From Ezakiella massiliensis (GTDB lineage Bacteria > Bacillota > Clostridia > Tissierellales > Peptoniphilaceae), in assembly GCF_900120165.1 (NCBI RefSeq), contig NZ_LT635475.1, forward strand, positions 1,302,001 to 1,366,000: 64,000 bases of DNA. The letters are read 5' to 3'. Positions 25,925 through 35,988 of this stretch are shown here, piece by piece. Each line of letters begins with the position of its first letter. The stretch's first letter is position 1. The notes under the pieces were generated by a model, which saw only the letters and a list, made by a program, of their open reading frames with translations, made no database searches and had not been told where the DNA came from. A program made the position numbers and the translations under genes.

Positions 25925-26734
25925 ATGAAAAGAGTAATTGCATTACTAGTTGCACTGATACTTTTTGCAAGTCCTATTCTTGCGATTAAATCAGAAGAAG
26001 GATTTAACAAAGTTAAAAAACAAGTGCTGGATGAATATATGGAATTAAAAGAGTTTAGAGAAGATTTAAAATTAAATCCAGAATCTGCAATGGAAATGAT
26101 AGAAATTATTGCCAGGAATAGATATAATTATTACGATTATGTGGTTTCGGGTTCTAAATATTCAAAAGAATTAAAAGCAGGCAATAATAGAGTTAAAATG
26201 TTTAAGCAAATTAATGACTATTATTGTGGTCCTGCAAGTTTATTAACATCGCTTTATTATTCAAATGATCAGGGCAAAGTCGCAGGAGACAATCCTTCTA
26301 GTAAACAAGAAACATTAGGTGAAGAGATGGAAACTAGTGAAAGTTCGGGTACAATGGTTTACAGAATGAGAGATACTTTTAATAAGTACACTGACAGCAA
26401 ATGGACATATATGACAAAACCAACATATAAAGACTTGCACAATTTTATATTAGAAAGCTTATCAAGAGGTCATGCTCCTGTAGTCCATGCTCTTATGGAA
26501 AAACTTCCTTATTATAATTATGAAAAATCTGGTGGCCATTATATTACAATCATATATTATAATGACCAAGTTCCCACATCAAGTTTGGGAATAAAGATTA
26601 TGGATAATAATGGTGAACAGGATGGGAAATATTATGGATACCAATTTATTTCATTTGATACATTGATGGATATATTAAATACTGTCGATTCCAATGGTAA
26701 CAATAGATATATTATTGGTGCTACTAGAAGATAA
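25925..26734 (+). CDS. Secreted C39-like cysteine peptidase
   Basis: 269 residues, start behind AGGAGG. A signal peptide (RVIALLVALILFASPILA) is followed by a helical pro-like segment and a papain-fold domain: Gln and Cys in KQINDYYCGPASLLTS, His in SGGHYITIIYY, and Asp/Asn in IMDNNGE. This matches the peptidase C39-like (C39_2) family. It lacks any transporter domain, so it is not a bacteriocin-leader peptidase of the ABC type. Substrate unknown. It is the last gene of the island. Confidence 0.75.
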   Translation: MKRVIALLVALILFASPILAIKSEEGFNKVKKQVLDEYMELKEFREDLKLNPESAMEMIEIIARNRYNYYDYVVSGSKYSKELKAGNNRVKMFKQINDYYCGPASLLTSLYYSNDQGKVAGDNPSSKQETLGEEMETSESSGTMVYRMRDTFNKYTDSKWTYMTKPTYKDLHNFILESLSRGHAPVVHALMEKLPYYNYEKSGGHYITIIYYNDQVPTSSLGIKIMDNNGEQDGKYYGYQFISFDTLMDILNTVDSNGNNRYIIGATRR

Positions 26735-26772
26735 AAGATTTCTATATAAATATCAAAATATAATTATATACT

Positions 26773-26806
26773 AAGTCGAGGGTTTAATTAGCTCTCGACT
26801 TTTTTA
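26773..26806 (+). terminator. Intrinsic terminator
   Basis: Arms AAGTCGAG and CTCGACTT with a T run, after the C39-like peptidase gene. Confidence 0.75.
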
Positions 26807-26840
26807 TTGGTTAAAAAATTATTACGACTTACGAAATTGA

Positions 26841-26869
26841 TTGAATATGTAAAAAAATTGTGGTATAAT
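26841..26869 (+). promoter_or_regulatory. Promoter of the MATE gene
   Basis: TTGAAT (26841-26846), 17-base spacer, TATAAT (26864-26869), 26 bases upstream of the start codon. Confidence 0.55.
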
Positions 26870-26895
26870 TACGGAATATATTGGAGGGAGATGCA

Positions 26896-28269
26896 ATGTT
26901 TAACAAGAGAGTTGAGATGTTAGAGGGGCCTTTGCTGGGTCCTGTTATATTATTTGCTTTGCCGCTTATGCTGACGTCGATTTTGCAATTGATGTTTAAT
27001 GCGGCGGACATTATTGTAGTTGGTAAGTTTGCCTCTGACCACGCCCTGGCGGCGGTTGGTTCTACGGGGGCTATTATAAATTTGATGCTGAATATTTTTA
27101 TAGGTATTTCCATTGGGGCGTCGGTTGTTATGGGCAGGTATTTGGGGGCCAGAGATTATGAGAACTCGCAGGATACCCTGCACACGTCCATTAGCTTGTC
27201 GGCGATCTCTGGGATTTTGGTTTTGGTCTTTGGCGTTTTTACGTCTAGGATTTTGCTGGAATGGATGGACACTCCGCCTGAAGTTTTGGACTTGGCGACC
27301 GAGTATTTGCGGATATATTTCCTTGGCATGCCGGGCTTTATGGTCTTTAACTTTGGCGCCTCACTTTTGAGGGCGGCGGGCGACACCAAGAGGCCTATGT
27401 ACTTTTTGACCTTGTCTGGCGTGGTCAATGTTATTTTTAATTTGATTTTTGTAATTGTTTTTAAGATGAGCGTGGCTGGGGTTGCCTGGGCGACTGTTAT
27501 CAGCCAATACCTCTCTGCGGTTTTGATCATTATGAGCCTGATGAAGGGCGACGACCTAATGAGGCTGGATGTCAAGAAATTAAATTTAAATTGGCACAAG
27601 GTTGGGGCCATGTTAAAGATTGGTCTGCCTGCAGGCTTGCAAGGGGCCATGTTTAGCATTTCAAATATCATGATCCAAAAGTCAATCAACTCTTTTGGGC
27701 CAGTGGTTATGGCGGGCAATACTGCGGCTGGTTCTGTTGAAGGCTTTGTCTACATGGGTATGAACGCAATTTATCAAACGGCTCTGAGTTTTACCAGTCA
27801 AAATATGGGAGCCAGAAATTTTGAACGCGTTTCCAAGATTTATAAGACCTGTCTGGCTGTAGTTACAGTTATTGGTCTGGCTATGGGCATTGGCGCTTAT
27901 GCGGCGGGAACTCCACTTTTAAATCTATACACCAATGATCCAAACGTTGTGGTTTATGGGCTAGAGCGTTTGTCAATTGTGGCTGTTTATTATGCTCTTT
28001 GCGGTATTATGGACGTGCAAGTTGGTGTCCTTCGTGGTATGGGCTATTCCATTACGCCAATGATTATTACTCTGGTTGCAGTTTGCGGCCTCAGAATCGT
28101 ATGGCTAATGACGGTCTTTCAAATGTATCACACAAGGCTTATCCTCTATATTTCCTATCCGGTTACCTGGACTCTTGCATCGATTGCCCTCTTTATAAAT
28201 TATATGTACGGGCGCAAGAAAATCCTCCTGCCAGGCATGAGGGGAGAGGAAGTCAATTTAAGAATATAA
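26896..28269 (+). CDS. MATE-family efflux transporter
   Basis: 457 residues with twelve hydrophobic segments; start at ATG 26896 behind GGAGGGAG. The two MATE halves begin near EGPLLGPVILFALPLMLTSI and near LKIGLPAGLQGAMFSIS. It belongs to the DinF/NorM-like Na+ or H+ driven multidrug pumps; the substrate is unknown. G+C is visibly higher than in the island to its left, so core sequence resumes here. Confidence 0.88.
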   Translation: MFNKRVEMLEGPLLGPVILFALPLMLTSILQLMFNAADIIVVGKFASDHALAAVGSTGAIINLMLNIFIGISIGASVVMGRYLGARDYENSQDTLHTSISLSAISGILVLVFGVFTSRILLEWMDTPPEVLDLATEYLRIYFLGMPGFMVFNFGASLLRAAGDTKRPMYFLTLSGVVNVIFNLIFVIVFKMSVAGVAWATVISQYLSAVLIIMSLMKGDDLMRLDVKKLNLNWHKVGAMLKIGLPAGLQGAMFSISNIMIQKSINSFGPVVMAGNTAAGSVEGFVYMGMNAIYQTALSFTSQNMGARNFERVSKIYKTCLAVVTVIGLAMGIGAYAAGTPLLNLYTNDPNVVVYGLERLSIVAVYYALCGIMDVQVGVLRGMGYSITPMIITLVAVCGLRIVWLMTVFQMYHTRLILYISYPVTWTLASIALFINYMYGRKKILLPGMRGEEVNLRI

Positions 28270-28275
28270 AATTAT

Positions 28276-28302
28276 CCTGCGTTTGGTGACGCAGGTTTTT
28301 TA
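28276..28302 (+). terminator. Intrinsic terminator
   Basis: Arms CCTGCG and CGCAGG around TTTGGTGA, then TTTTTT. The next 250 bases (28304-28556) hold no supported gene. Confidence 0.75.
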
Positions 28303-28556
28303 TTGGAAAATTAGCTTAAAGATGAAAATATGAGAATTGCCTTTGTAATGAAAACTAGATTAGAAATGACGATAACTAGGATTTATTTGGATATTAGTCA
28401 AGTATATGACTAGAAAAAAGGGTATATGCATTATAAGGAAAGAGAAATAAGTGGAATTCAAATACTTTTATTGATTTTGCTGGGAGACTTTAAGAATTAT
28501 ATATGTAAAAATTTTACGGCACAAGACCTAATAAATTATTTTGAAAGGAGGATTTT

Positions 28557-29030
28557 ATGACTTTAGACAGGATTAGAAAAATAGGGAGATATATATTTTT
28601 TGTAAATGTATTTCTATTGCTGGCAGGCGGATATTATGTTTATGGGGAATTAGGCAGGGAGTCGATAGAACCAATTTTAGTGATGGCTACATTCATCTTA
28701 GATGAATTCATCTGTAGATTATCCCTCAGAGCATCTATAAAAAGAAACGACTATAGAATATTTACGGGAGTATCTGGCAGGGAGGATAAGACATTGGTCA
28801 GAGCTCGATTGGAAAGATCTATATTTATAAACTCTGTGGCTTCATTTGTAGGCATAGGAGCTATTTTAATACCGGTAATTATAAAAAAATATTCTTCTAT
28901 TCACTTATTTTTGTCACTAGGATTGTTTATGATAGTTTTATTTACAGGCCTAGTTTTAAATAAAAATAAGCAAGGCCTTGTAGAAAAAAAATTTTTTGAA
29001 GTGGATTTAGCACGACAAAATCGACTTTGA
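28557..29030 (+). CDS. Small integral membrane protein, unknown function
   Basis: 157 residues, start behind AAAGGAGG. Four predicted membrane helices (about 12-28, 38-52, 92-108, 118-135) with a basic cytoplasmic loop between the second and third. I do not recognise the family. It stands alone between two terminators. Confidence 0.6.
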   Translation: MTLDRIRKIGRYIFFVNVFLLLAGGYYVYGELGRESIEPILVMATFILDEFICRLSLRASIKRNDYRIFTGVSGREDKTLVRARLERSIFINSVASFVGIGAILIPVIIKKYSSIHLFLSLGLFMIVLFTGLVLNKNKQGLVEKKFFEVDLARQNRL

Positions 29031-29040
29031 ATACATAAAA

Positions 29041-29066
29041 ATGGAGATGACTTTCTCCATTTTTTA
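29041..29066 (+). terminator. Intrinsic terminator
   Basis: Arms ATGGAGA and TCTCCAT followed by TTTTTA. Confidence 0.75.
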
Positions 29067-29111
29067 TTGCAATAAATCCTTTAATTTGATAAAATTATCC
29101 CAGGTGATAAT

Positions 29112-30578
29112 ATGAAAATTGGTTTTTCTAATGAAATATATTTAAAAGAGCAGACTAAAAAGATTTTGAACAGGGTCGGCAAGTTTGAGAAGCTTTATCT
29201 TGAATTTGGCGGAAAGCTTTTGGGCGACATGCACGCCTCACGCGTTTTGCCTGGCTACGATCCTGATATTAAGTTTGTCCTTTTTGAAGAGCTTCGCGAC
29301 AAGCTGGAGGTTGTAATTGCCATCCGCGCTTACGATATCGAGACCAACAAGATGAACAACAACACAGGCATGACCTACGAGGCCGAGTGCATGAAGCTGA
29401 TCGATACTCTAAAGGAAAAGCATATCCTGGTCAACTCTGTGGTCATCAATCGTTATTACAAGCACGAAAATGTGGACGGGTTTATCAGAAAATTAAATGC
29501 AGACGGCATCAAGACTTACGAGCACGAAGACACGGCTGGCTTTCCCAACGACATCGACACGATTTTGTCTGACGAGGGCTTTGGCAAGCACTCTTATATA
29601 GAAACGACCAGGCCAATCGTAGTTGTAACTGCGCCTGGACCAGGTTCGGGCAAGATGTCGACTTGTCTTTCCCAACTCTATTTGGAAAACATTCGCGGGG
29701 TCAGGGCAGGCTATGCTAAATTTGAAACCTTTCCCGTTTGGAATCTGCCGCTTAAGCACGAGGTCAACATGGCCTATGAAGCTGCGACCGCAGATTTAAA
29801 AGACGTAATACAAATCGATCCATACCACTTGGAAGCCTATGGGGAAATCGCCATTAATTACAATCGCGACATAGAGAACTTCCCAATTTTAAAACGCATG
29901 CTGGACAGGATTATGGGGGCCGACGCCTACAAGTCGCCAACGGATATGGGAGTTAATTGCATCAAAGACGGCATTATCGACGACGAAGTTTGTAGGCAGG
30001 CAGCCAAGCAAGAAATCATCAGACGGTATTTGAATGCTCAATTTGAATACAAAAAATATATGTTAAATGGAGATGAGCTGGCCAACATTAGACGGCTCAT
30101 GGACGAACTCAACCTAAAAGCAGAAGAAAGGGTCTCTACCAAGGCCGCCCGCGAACGCAAGGAGAAGATCTTCAATGAAGAGGGCATTGTAAAAAATATA
30201 ACCGCCCTTGAACTCGAAGACGGCAGGGTCATCACAGGCAAGGAATCCGAACTCATGGACTCAGCTGCAGCCGCACTTTTAAATGCCCTGAAATTCATTT
30301 CAGGCCTACCCGACGAACTCCACATGATTGATCCAGCTATTTTAAATCCAATCCTCGACATGAAAAGAGATATAGAAAAAAATTCCAATACCCAGCTCAA
30401 TCTGGAAGAGGTTTTAATTTCCCTGGCAACTAGCCAAATGTATAACCCCTCCGCCAAGGTAAGTATTGGAAACCTAAAGAGACTCTCTGGACTCAAAGGA
30501 CATTCGACGGGGATATTGCCTACGATCGACTATGAACTATTTAGAAAACTATCTATAGACATAACCTCAGACTATTAA
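29112..30578 (+). CDS. DUF1846 family protein
   Basis: 488 residues, of normal family length. Characteristic stretches are YLEFGGKLLGDMHASRVLPG, then TAPGPGSGKMSTCLSQLY (a P-loop-like glycine region) and NLKRLSGLKGHSTGI near the end. Crystal structures exist for the family, but no biochemical role is established. Single-gene unit with a strong upstream site; followed by composite repeat C. Confidence 0.88.
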   Translation: MKIGFSNEIYLKEQTKKILNRVGKFEKLYLEFGGKLLGDMHASRVLPGYDPDIKFVLFEELRDKLEVVIAIRAYDIETNKMNNNTGMTYEAECMKLIDTLKEKHILVNSVVINRYYKHENVDGFIRKLNADGIKTYEHEDTAGFPNDIDTILSDEGFGKHSYIETTRPIVVVTAPGPGSGKMSTCLSQLYLENIRGVRAGYAKFETFPVWNLPLKHEVNMAYEAATADLKDVIQIDPYHLEAYGEIAINYNRDIENFPILKRMLDRIMGADAYKSPTDMGVNCIKDGIIDDEVCRQAAKQEIIRRYLNAQFEYKKYMLNGDELANIRRLMDELNLKAEERVSTKAARERKEKIFNEEGIVKNITALELEDGRVITGKESELMDSAAAALLNALKFISGLPDELHMIDPAILNPILDMKRDIEKNSNTQLNLEEVLISLATSQMYNPSAKVSIGNLKRLSGLKGHSTGILPTIDYELFRKLSIDITSDY

Positions 30579-30583
30579 AATTT

Positions 30584-30752
30584 CGCGGTTAAAATTGCGA
30601 CAAAGGCTTGTTTCGAATGGTCGGTCGCTGCGGAGGGCACTAAGCCCACCTCACTCCCTCCCATTCTGTACTGCACCTTTCTCATCGAATTTTCCTACGA
30701 AATTTATGTAGAAAAACAAGGATAATTTTAAAACGAAATTTCCTCACAAATT
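30584..30752 (+). repeat. Composite intergenic repeat element, copy C
   Basis: Gene-free. Starts TTTCGCGGTTAAAATTGCGA, second-subtype interior (GGCTTGTTTCGAA, hairpin GAGGGC/GCCC-ACCTC, TTTCTCATCGAATTTTCC) and ends GAAATTTCCTCACAAATTAT. Confidence 0.65.
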
Positions 30753-30772
30753 ATGTATATGGATATAATAAG

Positions 30773-30801
30773 CTCACGTTATTAACGTGAGTTTTTATTT
30801 T
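30773..30801 (+). terminator. Intrinsic terminator upstream of the cas operon
   Basis: Perfect 8-bp arms CTCACGTT and AACGTGAG around ATT, then TTTTTATTTTT. A TATAAT at 30839-30844 is the likely -10 of the cas operon; its -35 is weak. Confidence 0.8.
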
Positions 30802-30923
30802 TAAGTGTAAAGCGAATGAAATTTTAGGTCAAGTGTGATATAATATATTAAAGCGATTTGATGGCGTATATATATTTTTACATTTTATTTACGCTGGTGG
30901 TTTACATTTTATAGGGGGGACCT

Positions 30924-33671
30924 ATGGAAGAGTTTTTATGGGCTAAAAAGAATAGAGTTGACAATGTTCCTATGTGGCTTCCTCTTATGGTTCATTTAAA
31001 TGACACCATGGAAGTTTGCGGGTTTTTGTGCGACCATTGGCTTTCCCAAGGTGTAAAAGATTTTTTGCTTGATGCTATTCAGTCCGACGCAGCCGATAAG
31101 GAAGAGCTTTTAAAAAATCTGTGCAAGTTTATTGGGGCAACTCATGACATAGGTAAGGCCAGTCCAGTTTTTCAGGTCAAGGACTCTTTTTATAGAGACC
31201 AAGATTTGGATGATCTTATGATTGAAAAGTTAAAGGGAGCTGGCTTTAAGGACCTGGACTTGTATGCACTTGATAAAAAAGACAACACCCCACATAACAA
31301 AAGTGGCCAATATATCTTAGATAAATTTGGCGTTAATTTTTGTGTGGCCAATATTGTTGGTGCCCACCACGGTCGACCTTTATCAAGACATGAATCAGAT
31401 GAATGCTTAGGATTTACTTCTAGCCTTTACCAAGATGATAATATTGATTCAGATTTAGCTAATCTTTGGCAAGCAATACATAAAAATATTTTTGATTGGG
31501 CAATGTCTTCATGCGATTTTTTATCTCCTGCTGACCTGCCATTGATTTCTCAGCTCGGGCAAGTTATTTTGTCTGGGCTTTTAGTTATGGCGGACTGGAT
31601 TACTAGTAACGAAAAGTATTTTCCGCTTATAGATATAAATGAGAATGAAGTTGATGAAGATAGGGTCAAAGAGGGTTTTAGTAATTGGTATATGGATCGG
31701 GCTGCTACATGGGAACCGAAAGTATATTTTGAAGATATCTATCATGCAAGGTTTAATTTTATCAATGAACCCAGGGACGCCCAAAGGAAGGTATCAGAAG
31801 CTATTGCTGCAATCGATGAGCCGGGAATTGTTATTTTAGAAGCTCCCATGGGCATTGGAAAAACCGAAGCGGCTCTGATTGCGGTTGAAGAGCTGGCACA
31901 AAAGACTGGACGGACGGGTATGTTTTTTGGTCTGCCAACTCAGGCGACTTCGAATGGAATTTTCTCTAGGGTTAAGGATTGGCTGGGGCAGATTGATGGG
32001 GAAAAATCAATCCGTCTCATTCATGGCAAGGCTGCATTAAATGATGAATTTTCAAGCCTGCCTAAGAGTAGAAATATTCATGGTGAGGACGGCGTTGGCG
32101 TAAATGAATGGTTTGCTGGTAGGAAGGTTTCAATTCTAGATGATTTTACGGTGGGGACTGTTGACCAAATTTTACTGGCCGCCCTCAAGCAAAAGCATTT
32201 GATGTTAAGGCACCTAGGCCTTGCTAACAAGGTTGTGGTAATCGACGAAGTACATGCGTACGATGCATATATGAGCGTTTTTCTTTATCAAGCCTTAAGA
32301 TGGCTGGGGGCCTATAAGGTTCCGGTTGTAATCTTATCTGCGACCCTGCCAATAGCAAAGAGGAACGAGCTTTTAAAAACTTATATGATAGGAGCTGGCT
32401 ACAAGTTTAAAAAAGCACCAAAGCCTGAGGGTTTTGAAACAAACGAGGCCTACCCACTTTTAACCTACAATGATGGTCAAACTATCAAACAATATTCTGA
32501 TTTCGCCAAAGAGCCAGGAGTGGATTATAAAATAATTAAAATTCCTAAAGATAAGAGTGATGAGATTATTAAATTAATAAAAGAAATCGCTCCTAATGGT
32601 GGGGTTGTTGGCATTATAGTAAATACTGTTAAAAAAGCCCAGGCCTTTGCCAAAATATGCTCAGAGGAATTTGGCTCGGATAAAGTTGATCTCTTGCACT
32701 CAGCATTTATTGCAACTGACAGGTATAAAAAGGAAAAAAATCTTATAGATACTATTGGTAAAGGCGGTCAGAGGCCAGACTTTAAAATAATTATAGGGAC
32801 ACAGGTTATAGAGCAGTCCTTAGATATAGATTTCGATGTTATGATAACAGACTTGGCACCCATGGATTTGATTTTACAAAGGATGGGCAGGCTTCACAGG
32901 CACGAAAAGACACTTAGGCCTCAGAACTTAAAAGATCCAAAAGTCTATGTGCTCTCTTGTGGCAATTATGATTTTGACAAGCCGAGTACTTATGTTTATT
33001 CAGAGTATCTGCTCTTTAGGACTGAATACTTTTTACCTGATAAAATAAATCTGCCTAATGATATATCCCATTTAGTCCAACTGGTTTATGATGAAGAGGA
33101 CTTGGACTTAGCTGATGATTTAAAAATAGTCTATGAGTCTTACAAAAAGAAAAAAGATAAACAAATTAATGAACAGAAGTACAAGGCCGAAAATTATTGC
33201 ATTAGTTATCCTTTGAAAAAAACATCAGAGGACAAGTGCATTTCCGACTGGATTAAAAACTCCAACCATGCGGCCGAATCTTCGGATATAAAAGCCTGCG
33301 CCCAGGTTAGAGATAGTGTTGATACAATTGAAGTAATTGCCCTCAAGGCATGCCAAGGTGGTTATGAATTTTTTGATCAGCCTGGTCTCTTGGATTCAAG
33401 TGACAACAAGACCGCTATGGAAATGGCTAAGCGGTCTATAAAATTACCAGCAGCCCTTTATTATGGGAAGGGGATTGACCAAGTTATAAGTGAGCTGGAA
33501 AAATATTACTTGGAGAATTTCCCCGATTGGGAAAATCAGAGCTGGTTAAAGGGAAGTCTTGGAATAATATTTGATGAAAACAATGAATTTAAAATATTTG
33601 AAAAGACTTTAAAATATGATACGACCTATGGTTTAAAAATAATTAAGGAGGATAAAGATGAGCGAATTTAA
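30924..33671 (+). CDS. cas3: CRISPR-associated helicase/nuclease Cas3 (type I-E)
   Basis: 915 residues. The HD nuclease domain comes first (HDIGKASPVF, then VGAHHGRP and MADWITS); the SF2 helicase follows with Walker A APMGIGKTEAAL, DEVH box VVIDEVHAYDAY, motif III LSATLP, and motif VI QRMGRLHRH. It degrades DNA bound by Cascade. Key residues are all present. It overlaps cse1 by 14 bases, and the six effector genes form one operon. Confidence 0.93.
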   Translation: MEEFLWAKKNRVDNVPMWLPLMVHLNDTMEVCGFLCDHWLSQGVKDFLLDAIQSDAADKEELLKNLCKFIGATHDIGKASPVFQVKDSFYRDQDLDDLMIEKLKGAGFKDLDLYALDKKDNTPHNKSGQYILDKFGVNFCVANIVGAHHGRPLSRHESDECLGFTSSLYQDDNIDSDLANLWQAIHKNIFDWAMSSCDFLSPADLPLISQLGQVILSGLLVMADWITSNEKYFPLIDINENEVDEDRVKEGFSNWYMDRAATWEPKVYFEDIYHARFNFINEPRDAQRKVSEAIAAIDEPGIVILEAPMGIGKTEAALIAVEELAQKTGRTGMFFGLPTQATSNGIFSRVKDWLGQIDGEKSIRLIHGKAALNDEFSSLPKSRNIHGEDGVGVNEWFAGRKVSILDDFTVGTVDQILLAALKQKHLMLRHLGLANKVVVIDEVHAYDAYMSVFLYQALRWLGAYKVPVVILSATLPIAKRNELLKTYMIGAGYKFKKAPKPEGFETNEAYPLLTYNDGQTIKQYSDFAKEPGVDYKIIKIPKDKSDEIIKLIKEIAPNGGVVGIIVNTVKKAQAFAKICSEEFGSDKVDLLHSAFIATDRYKKEKNLIDTIGKGGQRPDFKIIIGTQVIEQSLDIDFDVMITDLAPMDLILQRMGRLHRHEKTLRPQNLKDPKVYVLSCGNYDFDKPSTYVYSEYLLFRTEYFLPDKINLPNDISHLVQLVYDEEDLDLADDLKIVYESYKKKKDKQINEQKYKAENYCISYPLKKTSEDKCISDWIKNSNHAAESSDIKACAQVRDSVDTIEVIALKACQGGYEFFDQPGLLDSSDNKTAMEMAKRSIKLPAALYYGKGIDQVISELEKYYLENFPDWENQSWLKGSLGIIFDENNEFKIFEKTLKYDTTYGLKIIKEDKDERI

Positions 33672-35382
33672 TTTGATTGAAAAGCCTTGGATATCAGTTG
33701 TTACTGATTACAAGGGGACTACAGATCTGGTTGGACTAAGAGAGTTTTTTGAAAATGCCCACAACTACATTGCTTTGGCTGGGGACATGCCAACCCAAGA
33801 CTTCGCAGTTATGAGATTTTTACTGGCAATCTTGCACACAGTTTTCTCCAGGTATCAGGCAGATGGCCAGGTTTACGATGAAATTAAAGTAAATGATCGC
33901 ATGCAGCAGGTTGAGCCGGTCGATATGGAGGACTACGAAGACTATGAAGACGCCCTAATGCAAACTTGGAAGGACCTGTGGGCAGCCGGAAAATTTCCTC
34001 ATATAGTGATTGATTACTTGAAGGAATGGGAGGATAGGTTTAATCTTTTTCATGATAAGTATCCCTTTTATCAAGTTACAGAGGATGTAATGAAAAGACT
34101 TAAATTACGCAATCAAAGAGGGCCTACGGAACAACCCGGATTTATGTCTTTTAAAACAATTAACAGATTAATATCTGAGATCAAAGATAACACCTCTATT
34201 TTTTCTATGATTAGTGGCGAAGATGAAGTTTCATTGAAAAGTGGATTATCTAATGATAAATTAGCCAGATGGATTATTAATTTGATGGGTTATACAACAT
34301 CACCTGATAAAACAAAAATAACATCTTTCGATAGAATAAATAGCATAGGGAAATATGATGGACATAAGGGCTGGTTATATGCCATAGGGGGGCTTCATTA
34401 TAAAACGGATAACTTGTTCAATACTTTATTATTAAATCTTATACTAGTACATCCTAATGATAAATTTAGATATAATATCCAAACACCTTTATGGGAGTTT
34501 TCACCTAAAGAAAATATTGAGTATTATCTAGAAGAAAATTCTATAGATAACTTAGCTAGGTTGTATACTGATTATAGTCGTGCTATAAAGATTTCTAAAG
34601 AAGAAAATGAATATGGTAAGTATATTGATATTATTCAATTACCAATATTAGATAAGAAAGAAAATTTATTAGAGTGTATGACAATCTGGGAAAAAAATAA
34701 AAAGAATGAAAAAGTATTTTCACCTAAAGAAAACGCTCCACATGAGTCAATGTGGAGGAATTTTGGTATGATATACTTAAAAGAAAAATCTAATGATGAT
34801 TTATATAGGATTCCAGGGATAGTTGAATGGATAAGAGTAATTTCAAAGTATATTAACTTATCTAAAGTAGAATTAATATCTTTAGGAATTAAAAGTGATG
34901 GAACATCTTCGAACATTATGATTAATGAAATATATGATGAATTAAACTTGAATTTTGATATTTCATTGGATTGTTCAGAGCAAGGCTGGGTTATTAGAGT
35001 TAGAGATGTTGTTGAACAAACAAAAGAATTCATAAACAAAGATTACAAAAAATTTATCGACGTAGTTGTAGAACTAGAAGGGGTAGATAGCAAGAAGAGG
35101 TCTGATAGAATAAAATATTATTTAGAAGAAATTTATTACAAAATTGATAAACCTTTTAGAGATTGGTTATCGTCTATTAGAATAGGAGATAATAAGGACG
35201 AGAAAACCAAAGAGTGGATAGAGAGATTGAAAAAGATAATTCTTAATGAGGTTGAAGCAATTACTAATAATCTAAGTAATAAATTTTTCACTGGAGTTGT
35301 AGTTGAGGGAAAAAATATAAAAATTTATAAAAATATTGCAACATCAATAAATGAATTAATATCAGCGATAAATATATTATAA
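33658..35382 (+). CDS. casA: Type I-E Cascade large subunit Cse1 (CasA)
   Basis: 574 residues. It recognises the PAM and recruits Cas3. The N-terminal EFNLIEKPWISVVTDYKGT and the stretch LAGDMPTQDFAVMRFLLAIL match the family. Base composition is uneven: the first 450 bases resemble the neighbouring genes, whereas from about 34,140 to the end the DNA is much richer in A+T. That suggests an exchange by recombination with a different allele. Confidence 0.88.
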   Translation: MSEFNLIEKPWISVVTDYKGTTDLVGLREFFENAHNYIALAGDMPTQDFAVMRFLLAILHTVFSRYQADGQVYDEIKVNDRMQQVEPVDMEDYEDYEDALMQTWKDLWAAGKFPHIVIDYLKEWEDRFNLFHDKYPFYQVTEDVMKRLKLRNQRGPTEQPGFMSFKTINRLISEIKDNTSIFSMISGEDEVSLKSGLSNDKLARWIINLMGYTTSPDKTKITSFDRINSIGKYDGHKGWLYAIGGLHYKTDNLFNTLLLNLILVHPNDKFRYNIQTPLWEFSPKENIEYYLEENSIDNLARLYTDYSRAIKISKEENEYGKYIDIIQLPILDKKENLLECMTIWEKNKKNEKVFSPKENAPHESMWRNFGMIYLKEKSNDDLYRIPGIVEWIRVISKYINLSKVELISLGIKSDGTSSNIMINEIYDELNLNFDISLDCSEQGWVIRVRDVVEQTKEFINKDYKKFIDVVVELEGVDSKKRSDRIKYYLEEIYYKIDKPFRDWLSSIRIGDNKDEKTKEWIERLKKIILNEVEAITNNLSNKFFTGVVVEGKNIKIYKNIATSINELISAINIL

Positions 35383-35393
35383 AGGAGGTAGAA

Positions 35394-35987
35394 GTGGAGG
35401 ATTCAAGATTAAATGTCTACAATGAGACGGCCAAAATTTTAAGGAGTCTGGATGCCACCAGGGATGTGCCAAGCACTAGGGCTATGCTTGCCAATATTAG
35501 AAACTCAATAAATAAAAATCTTTCTAATAATATGGAGGCCCTTGCCTTTGTCTTTCAAAATATTCCTGAAGAATTGCTAGGCTCAAGGAAAGAACTAAAT
35601 GACTACGAGCTAGCCATACTTACAGCTGTGCAGATGTACGCCTTGCACCAACAGGCGAGTGTAAAATCTGTATTAAAGTTAGACTATCAAGAAGGAGAGT
35701 GGAGGCAAAACCTGGGGGACGCCCTAAGTACATTAAGAACAGGGGAAAGCAAGTCCATAGATGCAAGATTTAACGCCTTGGTAACAGCAAGCAATTTCAC
35801 CCAATTGCAAAACCATCTCAGGCAGATGATTAAGCTTTTAAAGGCCAAATCGGATGAAAAAGTTGATTATGCAAGCCTAGCAGAAGACTTATATTGGTTT
35901 TTAAGAAATCAAAAAGACGGTATAAAAATCAAGTGGGCCAGGTCCTACTACAAATTTAGACAAAGAGATTCGAAAGGAGAAAATTAA
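35394..35987 (+). CDS. casB: Type I-E Cascade small subunit Cse2 (CasB)
   Basis: 197 residues, starting at a GTG (35394) placed six bases after AAAGGAGG. All-helical protein of the size expected for Cse2, which lies along the Cascade belly and stabilises the R-loop. Family-like features are the Leu-rich helices (LNDYELAILTAVQMYALHQ) and the C-terminal RSYYKFRQ. It has composition like core genes and abuts cas7. Confidence 0.88.
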   Translation: MEDSRLNVYNETAKILRSLDATRDVPSTRAMLANIRNSINKNLSNNMEALAFVFQNIPEELLGSRKELNDYELAILTAVQMYALHQQASVKSVLKLDYQEGEWRQNLGDALSTLRTGESKSIDARFNALVTASNFTQLQNHLRQMIKLLKAKSDEKVDYASLAEDLYWFLRNQKDGIKIKWARSYYKFRQRDSKGEN

Positions 35988-35988
35988 A

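Noticed and set aside
28304..28556. A 21-codon frame between the MATE and membrane protein genes
   Set aside because: No ribosome binding site and no recognisable sequence; probably chance.
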